This document shows positions 1 to 4,760 of a stretch of DNA of 6,195 nt, one piece after another. Source of the stretch: Helicobacteraceae bacterium (GTDB lineage Bacteria; Campylobacterota; Campylobacteria; Campylobacterales; Sulfurimonadaceae); contig JAUVKK010000062.1 in assembly GCA_030596305.1 (NCBI GenBank), positions 1 to 6,195 on the forward strand, read 5' to 3'. The notes below the pieces were generated by a model, which ran no database searches, was not told the DNA's origin, and was given only the letters and a program-made list of their open reading frames with translations. The position numbers and the translations under genes were made by a program. How positions within the stretch are numbered: position 1 is the stretch's first letter; each line of letters begins with the position of its first letter.

Positions 1-1
1 T

Positions 2-139
2 GAAAATGAGTCACTTAACAAGCTCCATATGATCATGACGGCAAAGGGGTATAAATATCCGGACTATATCTCTGCACAAAAAAGATTTGCCTTAGAGAGA
101 CTTCCTGTTCTTATTGCGAGAATGGAAATGCATAAATAA
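2..139 (+). CDS. 3' end of an unidentified gene (partial)
   Basis: The frame is open from the window edge to a TAA at 137-139 and gives the last 45 residues of a protein that begins to the left. The tail is basic and Met-rich (segments such as KLHMIMTAKGYKYPDY and a terminal ARMEMHK), with no cysteine and no obvious membrane segment. I do not recognise the family. It converges on msrB: the gap of 59 bp (140-198) is AT-rich with a short T run and no convincing terminator stem. It is called coding because the frame stays open to the edge and the codon use and amino-acid make-up look natural; the evidence is limited by the short length. Confidence 0.6.
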   Translation, partial: ENESLNKLHMIMTAKGYKYPDYISAQKRFALERLPVLIARMEMHK

Positions 140-198
140 ACCAATGCATAATGTCTCAACAAGTTTTTTAAATGAGCGGTATAACCTTATTTGTTCAC

Positions 199-588
199 TT
201 ACTCTTCTTCCAACTCCATACACACTGAATTAATACAATACCGTAAGCCTGTTGGTGCCGGACCGTCGTCGAAGAGGTGGCCTAAATGGGCATCGCATTT
301 TGCGCATAACACTTCGATTCGGACCATGCCGTAGCTCTCATCTCTTTTCTCTATGATCGCATCTTCTATGGCTTCGTAATAACTTGGCCAACCTGTTCCG
401 GAATCAAACTTGGTCTCAGAGTGGAAGAGTGGGGCACTGCAGCAGATGCATCTGTAGGTTCCTTCGTCATGGCAGTCATAATATGCACCGCTGAAAGGTG
501 CTTCTGTTCCATGTTCACGGCATACGACGTAGGCTTCTGGTGAGAGTTGTTCTCGCCATTCGAGGTCAGACTTGGTGATTTTCGGCAT
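199..588 (-). CDS. msrB: Peptide-methionine (R)-S-oxide reductase MsrB
   Basis: MsrB reduces the R-diastereomer of methionine sulfoxide in proteins back to methionine, repairing oxidative damage. The 129-residue protein is a complete single-domain SelR/MsrB fold. Visible signatures are two zinc-binding CxxC pairs (C47/C50 and C95/C98), the [10 protein letters not shown] block (residues 61-70), [14 protein letters not shown] (101-114) and the RYCIN block with the catalytic cysteine C118. The position that holds a resolving Cys in some MsrBs (FDSGCGWPS) is Thr65 here, so recycling must use another cysteine (C123 lies five residues after the catalytic one) or direct reduction by thioredoxin; that is inference. 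The ATG is preceded by an AGGA about 7 nt upstream. No MsrA domain is fused. A weak promoter may lie in the 134-bp gap to the HU gene (TTTACA near 655-660 on the minus strand), but no good -10 was found. Confidence 0.97.
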   Translation of the reverse strand: MPKITKSDLEWREQLSPEAYVVCREHGTEAPFSGAYYDCHDEGTYRCICCSAPLFHSETKFDSGTGWPSYYEAIEDAIIEKRDESYGMVRIEVLCAKCDAHLGHLFDDGPAPTGLRYCINSVCMELEEE

Positions 589-693
589 ACTTGTTCCTAT
601 CCAGTAATTGCTAAGGATATTAACACAGCATAGAGATATGAAGCTAAGTTTTTAGTGGATGTAAAAAAATATTTGAAATGTTTAAGAGAGGGT

Positions 694-713
694 GTCACGC
701 AAAAGTGCGTGAC
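694..713 (-). terminator. Perfect 8-bp hairpin downstream of the HU gene
   Basis: GTCACGCA (694-701) and TGCGTGAC (706-713) pair perfectly around a 4-nt loop, starting 9 nt past the HU stop codon. Position and stability suggest transcription termination or 3'-end protection of the HU mRNA. There is no immediate U tract on the minus strand (the next bases are pyrimidine-rich, ACCCTCTCTT, and the T run comes about 23 nt later), so it is not a classical intrinsic terminator. It could also slow read-through into msrB. Confidence 0.5.
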
Positions 714-722
714 GAAGGGTGA

Positions 723-1007
723 CTATTTTCCAGCAGCAACGCGGTCTTTAAGAGACTTACCAGCTTTGAACTTAGGAACCATTTTATCTTGAGTCGTATA
801 AGTTTTATCAGTACCAGGTACTTTACCACTTTTACCTTTTTGAAGTGTTGCAGCAAAGCTACCAAAACCTACTAGAGAGATATCTTCTTTACCTACTAGT
901 GCTTCTGTTACAGCTTCTGTAAATGCTTTGATTGCAGTTTCTGCTTCAACTTTAGTTTTGTACTCACCGTTTTTTTGAACTAGTTCAACGAATTGTGCTT
1001 TATTCAT
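723..1007 (-). CDS. HU-family nucleoid DNA-binding protein
   Basis: This is a small basic histone-like protein of the DNABII (HU/IHF) family, which dimerises and bends or compacts DNA in the nucleoid. The 94-residue form starts MNKAQFVELV, the usual HU N-terminus. It continues through the two-helix dimerisation region to the conserved GFGSF turn, then the beta-arm and the C-terminal VPKFKAGKSLKDRV block. The arm tip reads GKVPGTDKTY in place of the common GRNPxTG, a form I associate with Helicobacter and Campylobacter HU proteins. An in-frame ATG 36 nt upstream would add 12 residues, but the chosen ATG matches the family start and has AAGGG about 8 nt upstream (1015-1020). A 251-bp leader/intergenic region precedes it and a perfect hairpin follows the stop. 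The protein could be called hup/hupB, but the paralogue cannot be decided from sequence alone. Confidence 0.95.
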   Translation of the reverse strand: MNKAQFVELVQKNGEYKTKVEAETAIKAFTEAVTEALVGKEDISLVGFGSFAATLQKGKSGKVPGTDKTYTTQDKMVPKFKAGKSLKDRVAAGK

Positions 1008-1049
1008 GTGGAATGCCCTTTTTTTAAAGATGTTTGACACCAAATTCTT

Positions 1050-1062
1050 CCCTATATTAGGG
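1050..1062. promoter_or_regulatory. Short palindrome upstream of the HU gene
   Basis: CCCTA-TAT-TAGGG is a perfect inverted repeat with 5-bp arms, 43 bp upstream of the HU start. Its AT-rich centre includes a TAATAT that could serve as a -10 on the minus strand, so it could be an operator overlapping the HU promoter. No matching -35 was found; this is a weak call. Confidence 0.25.
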
Positions 1063-1134
1063 GGTTCAATGATTCAACTAGGACTACTTTATACTCAATA
1101 AGCTTAAAGTTTTCTTCTTTTTATAGGATTTGGG

Positions 1135-1140
1135 TATAAA
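1135..1140 (+). promoter_or_regulatory. Possible plus-strand -10 (TATAAA) ahead of an orphan terminator
   Basis: TATAAA follows a T-rich stretch (1109-1122) and a TTGGG just upstream, resembling Campylobacterota sigma-70 promoters, where a T-rich upstream region replaces a strong -35. A transcript from about 1147 would run only to the terminator-like structure ending at 1208. The call is speculative. Confidence 0.25.
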
Positions 1141-1169
1141 TTGTGAAAAATAGCTGTTTTTTTTCACAA
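1141..1169. repeat. AT-rich inverted repeat
   Basis: TTGTGAAAAA (1141-1150) is perfectly complementary to TTTTTCACAA (1160-1169) around a 9-nt spacer. It abuts the GC-rich stem at 1168-1200. On the minus strand it would come after the coiled-coil gene and before HU, where it could help stop transcription leaving the coiled-coil gene. Confidence 0.55.
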
Positions 1170-1208
1170 ACCCCTACGTTTTGGGGCTTTATAGGGGTTT
1201 CTTTTTTT
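1168..1208 (+). terminator. Rho-independent terminator-like hairpin, plus strand, with no gene upstream
   Basis: AAACCCCTA (1168-1176) pairs perfectly with TAGGGGTTT (1192-1200). It is followed at once by CTTTTTTT, the arrangement of an intrinsic terminator on the plus strand. The CCCC at 1171-1174 could alternatively pair with the nearer GGGG at 1183-1186, so two mutually exclusive hairpins are possible. The nearest genes on both sides are on the minus strand, so no plus-strand gene is available to terminate. It may end a short non-coding RNA or block antisense transcription into the coiled-coil gene. Confidence 0.6.
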
Positions 1209-1234
1209 AAGATTGAGAGAAAAATTGATGGAGT

Positions 1235-1253
1235 AGATAAGAGAAACTTATCT
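1235..1253 (-). terminator. Hairpin just after the coiled-coil gene
   Basis: AGATAAG (1235-1241) and CTTATCT (1247-1253) form a perfect 7-bp stem with a 5-nt loop, starting 5 nt past the stop codon of the gene at 1259-1915. On the minus strand the T-rich stretch (ATTTTTCTC) begins about 9 nt after the stem, so this is a weak terminator or a 3'-end stabiliser. Confidence 0.4.
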
Positions 1254-1258
1254 GCAGT

Positions 1259-1915
1259 TTAGTGGATTTTTAGAAGATCGCTATAGTCAAACTTGGAGAG
1301 ATCGAGATAAAACTCACCGCCGTGCTGCAAAATTCTAATGTCACTGCCATAAGCACCGGCAAAACGGCGTTTGATCAAACGTTTTTCCATCGCTTCCAAA
1401 CCGATGTTTTTCAGGTATTGCCGCAGCGAGATCTTATGCGGATTGTGTGCCTCTTGAGTTGGGCTTTTTGCTGCAAGTGGTACTTCAAATTCTTCATCAA
1501 GGTCAATGTCTACACTGTCGAGTGGCTGACTAGACTCGATTGGTCTAGGTTGGGAGAGTTGGAGTTTAGTGTTGATAAGCTCTAAAACAGTTTTGAGCTG
1601 TTCATCTTTACTTTGGTAGAGGTGCTCAATACGGCTGCGCTCTTCACGAAGCATCTGCTCTTTGTCATTGATAAGTCTGTCTATCTTGCTTTCAAGTTCA
1701 TCGATCTTATCTTTGAGATGTTGGTTCTCTTTTTGATAAAGTGCGATAATGGTACCGACAGAGGTCTTCTGTTTCTGTTCAGGGGTACTTGATAACAAGA
1801 TGTAAACGATACCCTGGTCAATAGTATAGTTCAACTCTTTGCTACGGAGTTTAGTATGGATCGTGGCAACAGGCAGGTCAAATCGATCTGCATATTCATC
1901 TATACTAAGACGCAT
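1259..1915 (-). CDS. HTH-like, coiled-coil protein of unknown function
   Basis: This 218-residue soluble protein has a three-part architecture. Residues 3-41 (LSIDEYADRFDLPVATIHTK followed by a strand-like VYILL) resemble a MerR/excisionase-type winged helix-turn-helix. Residues 54-122 are a long charged coiled coil rich in E, K, Q and L (KDKIDELESKIDRL). An acidic, Pro/Ser-containing linker covers 123-160. Residues 161-216 form a compact basic-then-acidic C-terminal segment (LRQYLKNIGLEAMEKRLIKRRF, then a GGEFYLDLSKFDYSDLL strand-rich end). There is no signal peptide or membrane segment. It resembles uncharacterised coiled-coil proteins conserved in Campylobacterota (DUF3972-like is possible, low confidence). 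A DNA-associated role is inferred from the N-terminus and the neighbouring HU gene, and is not shown. The ATG has AAAGGAAG 4-11 nt upstream. The region upstream of the gene, shared with pyk, contains the MITE-like element. Confidence 0.85.
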   Translation of the reverse strand: MRLSIDEYADRFDLPVATIHTKLRSKELNYTIDQGIVYILLSSTPEQKQKTSVGTIIALYQKENQHLKDKIDELESKIDRLINDKEQMLREERSRIEHLYQSKDEQLKTVLELINTKLQLSQPRPIESSQPLDSVDIDLDEEFEVPLAAKSPTQEAHNPHKISLRQYLKNIGLEAMEKRLIKRRFAGAYGSDIRILQHGGEFYLDLSKFDYSDLLKIH

Positions 1916-1942
1916 AGTCTTCCTTTATTATCATTTAGACAC

Positions 1943-1971
1943 GTTATAGTGTGCCGTTATTATTCGTTCAT
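1943..1971 (-). promoter_or_regulatory. Possible promoter of the coiled-coil gene
   Basis: On the minus strand a TATAAC (complement of 1943-1948) lies 16 bp downstream of a weak TGAACG (complement of 1965-1970). Transcription would start near 1936 and leave a leader of about 20 nt containing the AAAGGAAG ribosome binding site. The -10 is reasonable, the -35 poor. Confidence 0.4.
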
Positions 1972-1983
1972 CGATTTTAACAT

Positions 1984-1986
1984 AAT
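1984..1986. repeat. Left AAT flanking repeat (putative target-site duplication)
   Basis: AAT directly precedes the left terminal inverted repeat and is matched by AAT at 2253-2255 after the right one. Three bases can match by chance; the reading is supported by the palindrome that is rebuilt when the element and one AAT are removed. Confidence 0.5.
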
Positions 1987-2017
1987 TGAGACCTCTGAGC
2001 AAACCTGACATTCTCAG
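1986..2017 (+). repeat. Left terminal inverted repeat
   Basis: Thirty-two bases pair with 2222-2253 with a single mismatch (A2010 against C2229). The outermost T/A pair (1986/2253) may belong to the AAT duplication, leaving 31 bp for the element proper. Confidence 0.9.
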
Positions 2018-2022
2018 AGGGA

Positions 2023-2111
2023 TTTACAGATGTGAGATTGTACACTACTTTTCTTGAGTCATAGCCATAGCTACGACGATGGAAAACAGTGTGCAAGATC
2101 GCTTCTGTAAA
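2023..2111. repeat. Internal hairpin A of the element
   Basis: This is a long imperfect stem. TTTACAGA (2023-2030) pairs with TCTGTAAA (2104-2111). TTGTACACT (2038-2046) pairs with AGTGTGCAA (2088-2096) with one G-T. TTTTC (2049-2053) pairs with GAAAA (2082-2086). At the tip, GTCATAGC (2058-2065) pairs with GCTACGAC (2070-2077) around a CATA loop, with one A-C mismatch. Confidence 0.8.
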
Positions 2112-2126
2112 GCCCTCCCACAGGGC
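2112..2126. repeat. Internal short GC-rich hairpin of the element
   Basis: GCCCT (2112-2116), a CCCAC loop and AGGGC (2122-2126) form a perfect 5-bp stem directly between hairpins A and B. The final GC is shared with the base of hairpin B, so the two stems compete for two bases. Confidence 0.6.
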
Positions 2127-2222
2127 AGATAGAGAGACACACTAGTACTGCGTTTAAAGCACTTGAAGCTACCAGTAGCTCCTTCGTACTTTCGCCTTGT
2201 ACTAGCATATCTCTCTATCTGC
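2125..2222. repeat. Internal hairpin B of the element
   Basis: GCAGATAGAGAGA (2125-2137) pairs perfectly with 2210-2222. After a 4x4 internal loop, CTAGTAC (2142-2148) pairs with GTACTAG (2199-2205). The interior continues as a weaker stem (AAAG/CTTT, GAAG/CTTC with a bulged C) and ends in AGCTA-CCAG-TAGCT (2167-2180). Confidence 0.8.
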
Positions 2223-2253
2223 TGAGAACGTCAGGTTTGCTCAGAGGTCTCAA
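2222..2253 (-). repeat. Right terminal inverted repeat
   Basis: This is the partner of 1986-2017, with 31 of 32 positions complementary. It abuts the base of hairpin B, sharing C2222, which leaves no unpaired base on this side of the predicted junction. Confidence 0.9.
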
Positions 2254-2255
2254 AT
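2253..2255. repeat. Right AAT flanking repeat (putative target-site duplication)
   Basis: AAT immediately follows the right terminal repeat and matches 1984-1986. Joining 1981-1986 to 2256-2264 gives the 15-bp palindrome CATAATTCAATTATG. Confidence 0.5.
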
Positions 2256-2286
2256 TCAATTATGCTCAACCATTGTAACCATATGG

Positions 2287-2314
2287 TTGCTAAGGGCTGT
2301 TAAAATACTATAAA
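2287..2314 (+). promoter_or_regulatory. Putative pyk promoter
   Basis: TTGCTA (2287-2292) and TATAAA (2309-2314) are 16 bp apart and resemble sigma-70 -35 and -10 boxes. Transcription would begin near 2321, giving a very short leader with the AAGGGA ribosome binding site (2319-2324). The promoter lies 34 bp downstream of the mobile element, so it appears not to have been disrupted by it. Confidence 0.55.
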
Positions 2315-2332
2315 TCACAAGGGACTATATTA

Positions 2333-3769
2333 ATGAAAAAAAGAACAAAGATCTTAGCAACAATCGGACCGGCATCCGATACATTAGAGCAGTTAGAGGC
2401 TTTGATCAGAGCCGGTGTTAATGTCTTTCGTATGAACTTTTCACATGGTACACATGAATATCACTCTGCAGTATTGACACTTATCCGTCAAGCGATGAAA
2501 AATACGGGTCTGATCGTAGGTGTTTTGCAGGATATCAGCGGACCAAAAGTCCGTATCGGAAAACTCGAAGAGGAGTTCATACTAAAAAATGGGGACATAT
2601 TAGAGTTTATCCAAGATGATATTGTAGGTGTTCAAGTCGCTGAGGGACATTACAGACTTACGATCAATCAACGTGACATATTAGCAAAGGTCAAAGAGGG
2701 TGAGTTTATCTACCTTTATGACGGAAATATTCGTGCCCAAGTCAAGAGTGTTGGCGAAACAGTTGTGACAGTGGTGCAAAACAGTGGAAAACTCTCTTCA
2801 AACAAGGGGGTTAACTTTCCGAATACCCGTATAGGTATTGATGTCTTAACGCTGAAAGACCGTAAAGATATGCTCTGGGGAATCGAACACGGTGTTGACT
2901 TTATGGCCATCTCTTTTGTACAAAATGCACAAGATATGCACGATGCCAGAGAGATCGTTGAGACACATGGCGGAGACCAGCAGCTTTTTGCCAAGATCGA
3001 AAAGTTTGACGCAGTCGAAAACATAGATGAGATACTAGGTGCCAGTGATGGAATTATGGTCGCACGTGGAGACCTTGGTATCGAAGTACCCTACTATGAA
3101 GTTCCAGCCATTCAAAAAATGATCATACATAAAGCCAATGAAGCAAGTAAACCCGTTATAACGGCTACGCAGATGCTGCTCTCCATGACAGAGAGTGAGA
3201 CAGCGACGCGAGCAGAGATCTCGGATGTTGCCAATGCCGTCTTGGACGGTACGGATGTGGTCATGCTTTCAGAAGAGAGTGCTATTGGGCATAATCCGGT
3301 TTTAGCAGTAGAGACTATGTTCAACACGATTTGTGAGACAGAGAAGATGTATCCGTATGATAAGTTTTCAGGCTACAGCATGCACGACGAGATGGATGTC
3401 ATCGATGAATCGGCAGTGATGCTGGCAGACAATCTTAATGCCAATGCGCTTCTTGCTTTGACGACCTCTGGGCAGTCGGCGAAGAAACTGGCACGCTACC
3501 GTCCAAAAAAGGCAATACTCGCCATTATGCATGATGAGCGTATTGCACGTTCTTTGACAATTGTATGGGGCGTTGTACCTGCCTTTTTAGTGGATAAAAA
3601 TTCTCTTGAAGAGATGATGTGTCAAGTCATTAAAAAAGGCTTGCAAGATAAGGTGCTGGACAGAGAGGGATGTTATGTCCTGACGGCGGGTGATCCTGTT
3701 GGTGTCGCAGGTACGACAAACAGTATTCGTATTTTACGAGCCCATGAGCTGAGCTATTTTGACAAGTGA
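2333..3769 (+). CDS. pyk: Pyruvate kinase
   Basis: Pyruvate kinase transfers the phosphate of phosphoenolpyruvate to ADP, giving pyruvate and ATP, the last step of glycolysis in the cytoplasm. The 478 residues match the usual length of about 470. The N-terminal strand KILATIGPAS is followed by the substrate-binding FRMNFSHG (R33, N35), then DISGPKVRIG (67-76). Domain B spans about 75-165. The active-site AKIEKFDAV follows, with catalytic K221 and metal ligand E223, then ARGDLG with D247, and ITATQML with T278. The C-terminal regulatory domain starts near 350. Motif variants include DISGPK for the common DTKGPE, MTESETATRAE without the usual proline, and LSEESAIG for LSGETAxG; I take these as lineage-typical. 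AAGGGA gives an 8-nt spacing to the ATG. The gene is monocistronic and converges with the 3787-4134 gene across 17 nt, without a clear terminator. Confidence 0.97.
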   Translation: MKKRTKILATIGPASDTLEQLEALIRAGVNVFRMNFSHGTHEYHSAVLTLIRQAMKNTGLIVGVLQDISGPKVRIGKLEEEFILKNGDILEFIQDDIVGVQVAEGHYRLTINQRDILAKVKEGEFIYLYDGNIRAQVKSVGETVVTVVQNSGKLSSNKGVNFPNTRIGIDVLTLKDRKDMLWGIEHGVDFMAISFVQNAQDMHDAREIVETHGGDQQLFAKIEKFDAVENIDEILGASDGIMVARGDLGIEVPYYEVPAIQKMIIHKANEASKPVITATQMLLSMTESETATRAEISDVANAVLDGTDVVMLSEESAIGHNPVLAVETMFNTICETEKMYPYDKFSGYSMHDEMDVIDESAVMLADNLNANALLALTTSGQSAKKLARYRPKKAILAIMHDERIARSLTIVWGVVPAFLVDKNSLEEMMCQVIKKGLQDKVLDREGCYVLTAGDPVGVAGTTNSIRILRAHELSYFDK

Positions 3770-3786
3770 GACCTTTTTAGAGGATC

Positions 3787-4134
3787 TTATTTGGATGCGC
3801 TGTTAAGGTGCTCGTGAATATGCTCTATGCTCTCGTGATGAGGGTTCTCTATAAAGTGACTGTTTAAAAGTTGTTTTAAGCGGTTTTGGTTGAAACGCCA
3901 AAAGTGTTCATGGTCGAACTTTGGATGCTCTTTCATCTGTTTTAAGATTCCCTCTTCATCGAGTGTTCCATCTCCAATGACATCATACATCATATTTTTT
4001 AGCTTTTGGGTAGAGATATGGTTTGTATCGTCATCTTCCAGCGGCTTATTAGGCATAAAAGCATACAGCTTCCATCCGCTGAAACCTAATGCTGATACAA
4101 AGGCAACCATCATTGCTATCTCAACTGTTGTCAT
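3787..4134 (-). CDS. Small N-terminally membrane-anchored protein, unknown function
   Basis: The protein has 115 residues. Residues 4-27 form one hydrophobic segment (VEIAMMVAFVSALGFSGWKLYAF) with no signal-peptidase motif, so it is probably a single-pass anchor. The rest is soluble and charged: an acidic PLEDDD stretch, then a helical region (STQKLKNMMYDVIGDGTLDEEGILKQMKEHPKF) and a His-rich C-terminus (HHESIEHIHEHL). I do not recognise the family. The gene overlaps the 3' end of the methyltransferase gene by 14 nt (4121-4134) in another frame, which suggests translational coupling. An AAGGCAG lies about 4 nt upstream of the ATG. The His cluster could bind metal, but nothing else supports that. 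Confidence 0.8.
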   Translation of the reverse strand: MTTVEIAMMVAFVSALGFSGWKLYAFMPNKPLEDDDTNHISTQKLKNMMYDVIGDGTLDEEGILKQMKEHPKFDHEHFWRFNQNRLKQLLNSHFIENPHHESIEHIHEHLNSASK

Positions 4135-4723
4135 TCACTGCCTTTTTTGCTAATAAGTTTAACCATTTTTCGCCTTTTCGTTCTTGACGTACGTCATCGC
4201 TTAGCCAGATCTCCAACAGTTGTAAGGTGTTGATCTGTGAAAAGAGTGTTTTAATGCTCTTCTGATTCAGCGGTGTAAAATGGCGACCCTCTTTATTGTA
4301 TTCATTCTCTCCATATTTGAATGAGGCATAGAATATACCACCGTCTTTCAATGTTGTAGTGAGGTGCTCAAAAGTTTTTGAAAGTTCTGAAAATGGAAGA
4401 TGCAAAAGAGAGGCTGCGGCCCAGATACCGTCATATACTTCAATATCGTTAATTTCATCAAAGCTAAGGCACTTGACTTCTTGATCGATATGCATCGATG
4501 CAAGTGCTGCCATCTCTTTTGAAGCATCAAAGGCCTCGACTCTGTATCCTTCTAACAAGAAGTATCTGCTGTCTCTACCGCTACCGCAGCCGGCATCTAA
4601 AATATACCCTTCTACCGGTAGCAATGGTAAGAATCTTTGATAGATCTCACGCATCTCTTTATTGTAGGTGTTGTCAAAAAAGTTCTGGGCATTGTCTGCA
4701 TAATATTTTAAGGTCGAATTCAT
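4121..4723 (-). CDS. Class I SAM-dependent methyltransferase
   Basis: This 200-residue Rossmann-fold methyltransferase has motif I ILDAGCGSGRDSRYF (41-55), an acidic motif II residue in VEAFDASKEM (62-71), and a motif IV-like DGIWAAASLLHLP (98-110). A strand-turn DGGIFYASFKYGE (127-139), a GRHFTPLN substrate-side segment and a C-terminal EKWLNLLAKK follow. The pattern (YYADNAQNFFDNT start, GSGRDS, SLLHLP, SFKYG, GRxFT) belongs to a group of small methyltransferases annotated only generically; the substrate is unknown. The frame stays open for 39 more codons upstream, but these overlap cmoA and do not look like a methyltransferase N-terminus, so the ATG at 4721-4723 is chosen. That ATG has no Shine-Dalgarno sequence but has a TACAAT -10-like box ending 6 nt upstream. 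It is divergent from cmoA and overlaps the downstream small membrane-protein gene. Confidence 0.92.
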   Translation of the reverse strand: MNSTLKYYADNAQNFFDNTYNKEMREIYQRFLPLLPVEGYILDAGCGSGRDSRYFLLEGYRVEAFDASKEMAALASMHIDQEVKCLSFDEINDIEVYDGIWAAASLLHLPFSELSKTFEHLTTTLKDGGIFYASFKYGENEYNKEGRHFTPLNQKSIKTLFSQINTLQLLEIWLSDDVRQERKGEKWLNLLAKKAVNDNS

Positions 4724-4760
4724 AAAGAGATTGTAGCAATTTAGATAGAATATCTTTATG
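4721..4760. promoter_or_regulatory. Symmetrical divergent start region; predicted leaderless promoters
   Basis: CATAAAGAGATT (4721-4732) and AATATCTTTATG (4749-4760) form a 12-bp inverted repeat with one mismatch that includes both start codons. On the minus strand TGCTACAAT, an extended -10 (box at 4730-4735), ends 6 nt before the methyltransferase ATG. On the plus strand TAGAAT (4746-4751) ends 6 nt before the cmoA ATG. No AGGA-like ribosome site fits in either direction. Start sites at the ATG itself are therefore predicted, with both RNA polymerase footprints overlapping. The -35 regions would lie inside the opposite gene start and look weak. Confidence 0.5.

Larger units (their letters stand above)
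1987..2252. mobile_element. MITE-like non-coding element with long terminal inverted repeats
   Basis: This 266-bp element fills most of the gap between the coiled-coil gene and pyk. It starts TGAGACCTCTGAGC and ends with the reverse complement; the 31-bp terminal repeats (1987-2017 and 2222-2252) match at 30 positions, the exception being the A at 2010. AAT flanks both sides. No reading frame of useful length is present, so it carries no transposase and would depend on one elsewhere. TGAGACC-type ends and 3-bp ANT duplications recall the ISL2 group of the IS5 family, but that link is inference from memory. The interior is almost fully self-complementary, with hairpins at 2023-2111, 2112-2126 and 2125-2222, so either strand can fold into a cloverleaf with the terminal repeats as its stem. 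Alternatives are a structured RNA gene or a repeat of the REP/foldback kind. Confidence 0.7.

Noticed and set aside
1008..1043. Twelve-residue N-terminal extension of HU
   Set aside because: HU proteins begin MNK-, and the ribosome binding site fits only the inner ATG.
1322..1585. Plus-strand open frame of 87 codons
   Set aside because: It lies entirely antisense inside the coiled-coil gene, has no ribosome site and no recognisable protein features.
1981..2264. Integron attC site
   Set aside because: The long folded palindrome invites the idea, but no GTTRRRY/RYYYAAC core pair is placed at the ends, and no integrase or cassette array is present.
1981..2264. CRISPR array or tandem repeats
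   Set aside because: All repeats are inverted pairs; there are no regularly spaced direct repeats.
2716..3327. Minus-strand open frames inside pyk
   Set aside because: Antisense shadows of the strongly conserved pyruvate kinase frame; Ser/Cys-rich translations with no domain pattern.
3770..3786. Bidirectional terminator between pyk and the convergent gene
   Set aside because: The 17-bp gap has only a 3-bp stem around a T run (CCTTTTTAGAGG), too weak to call.
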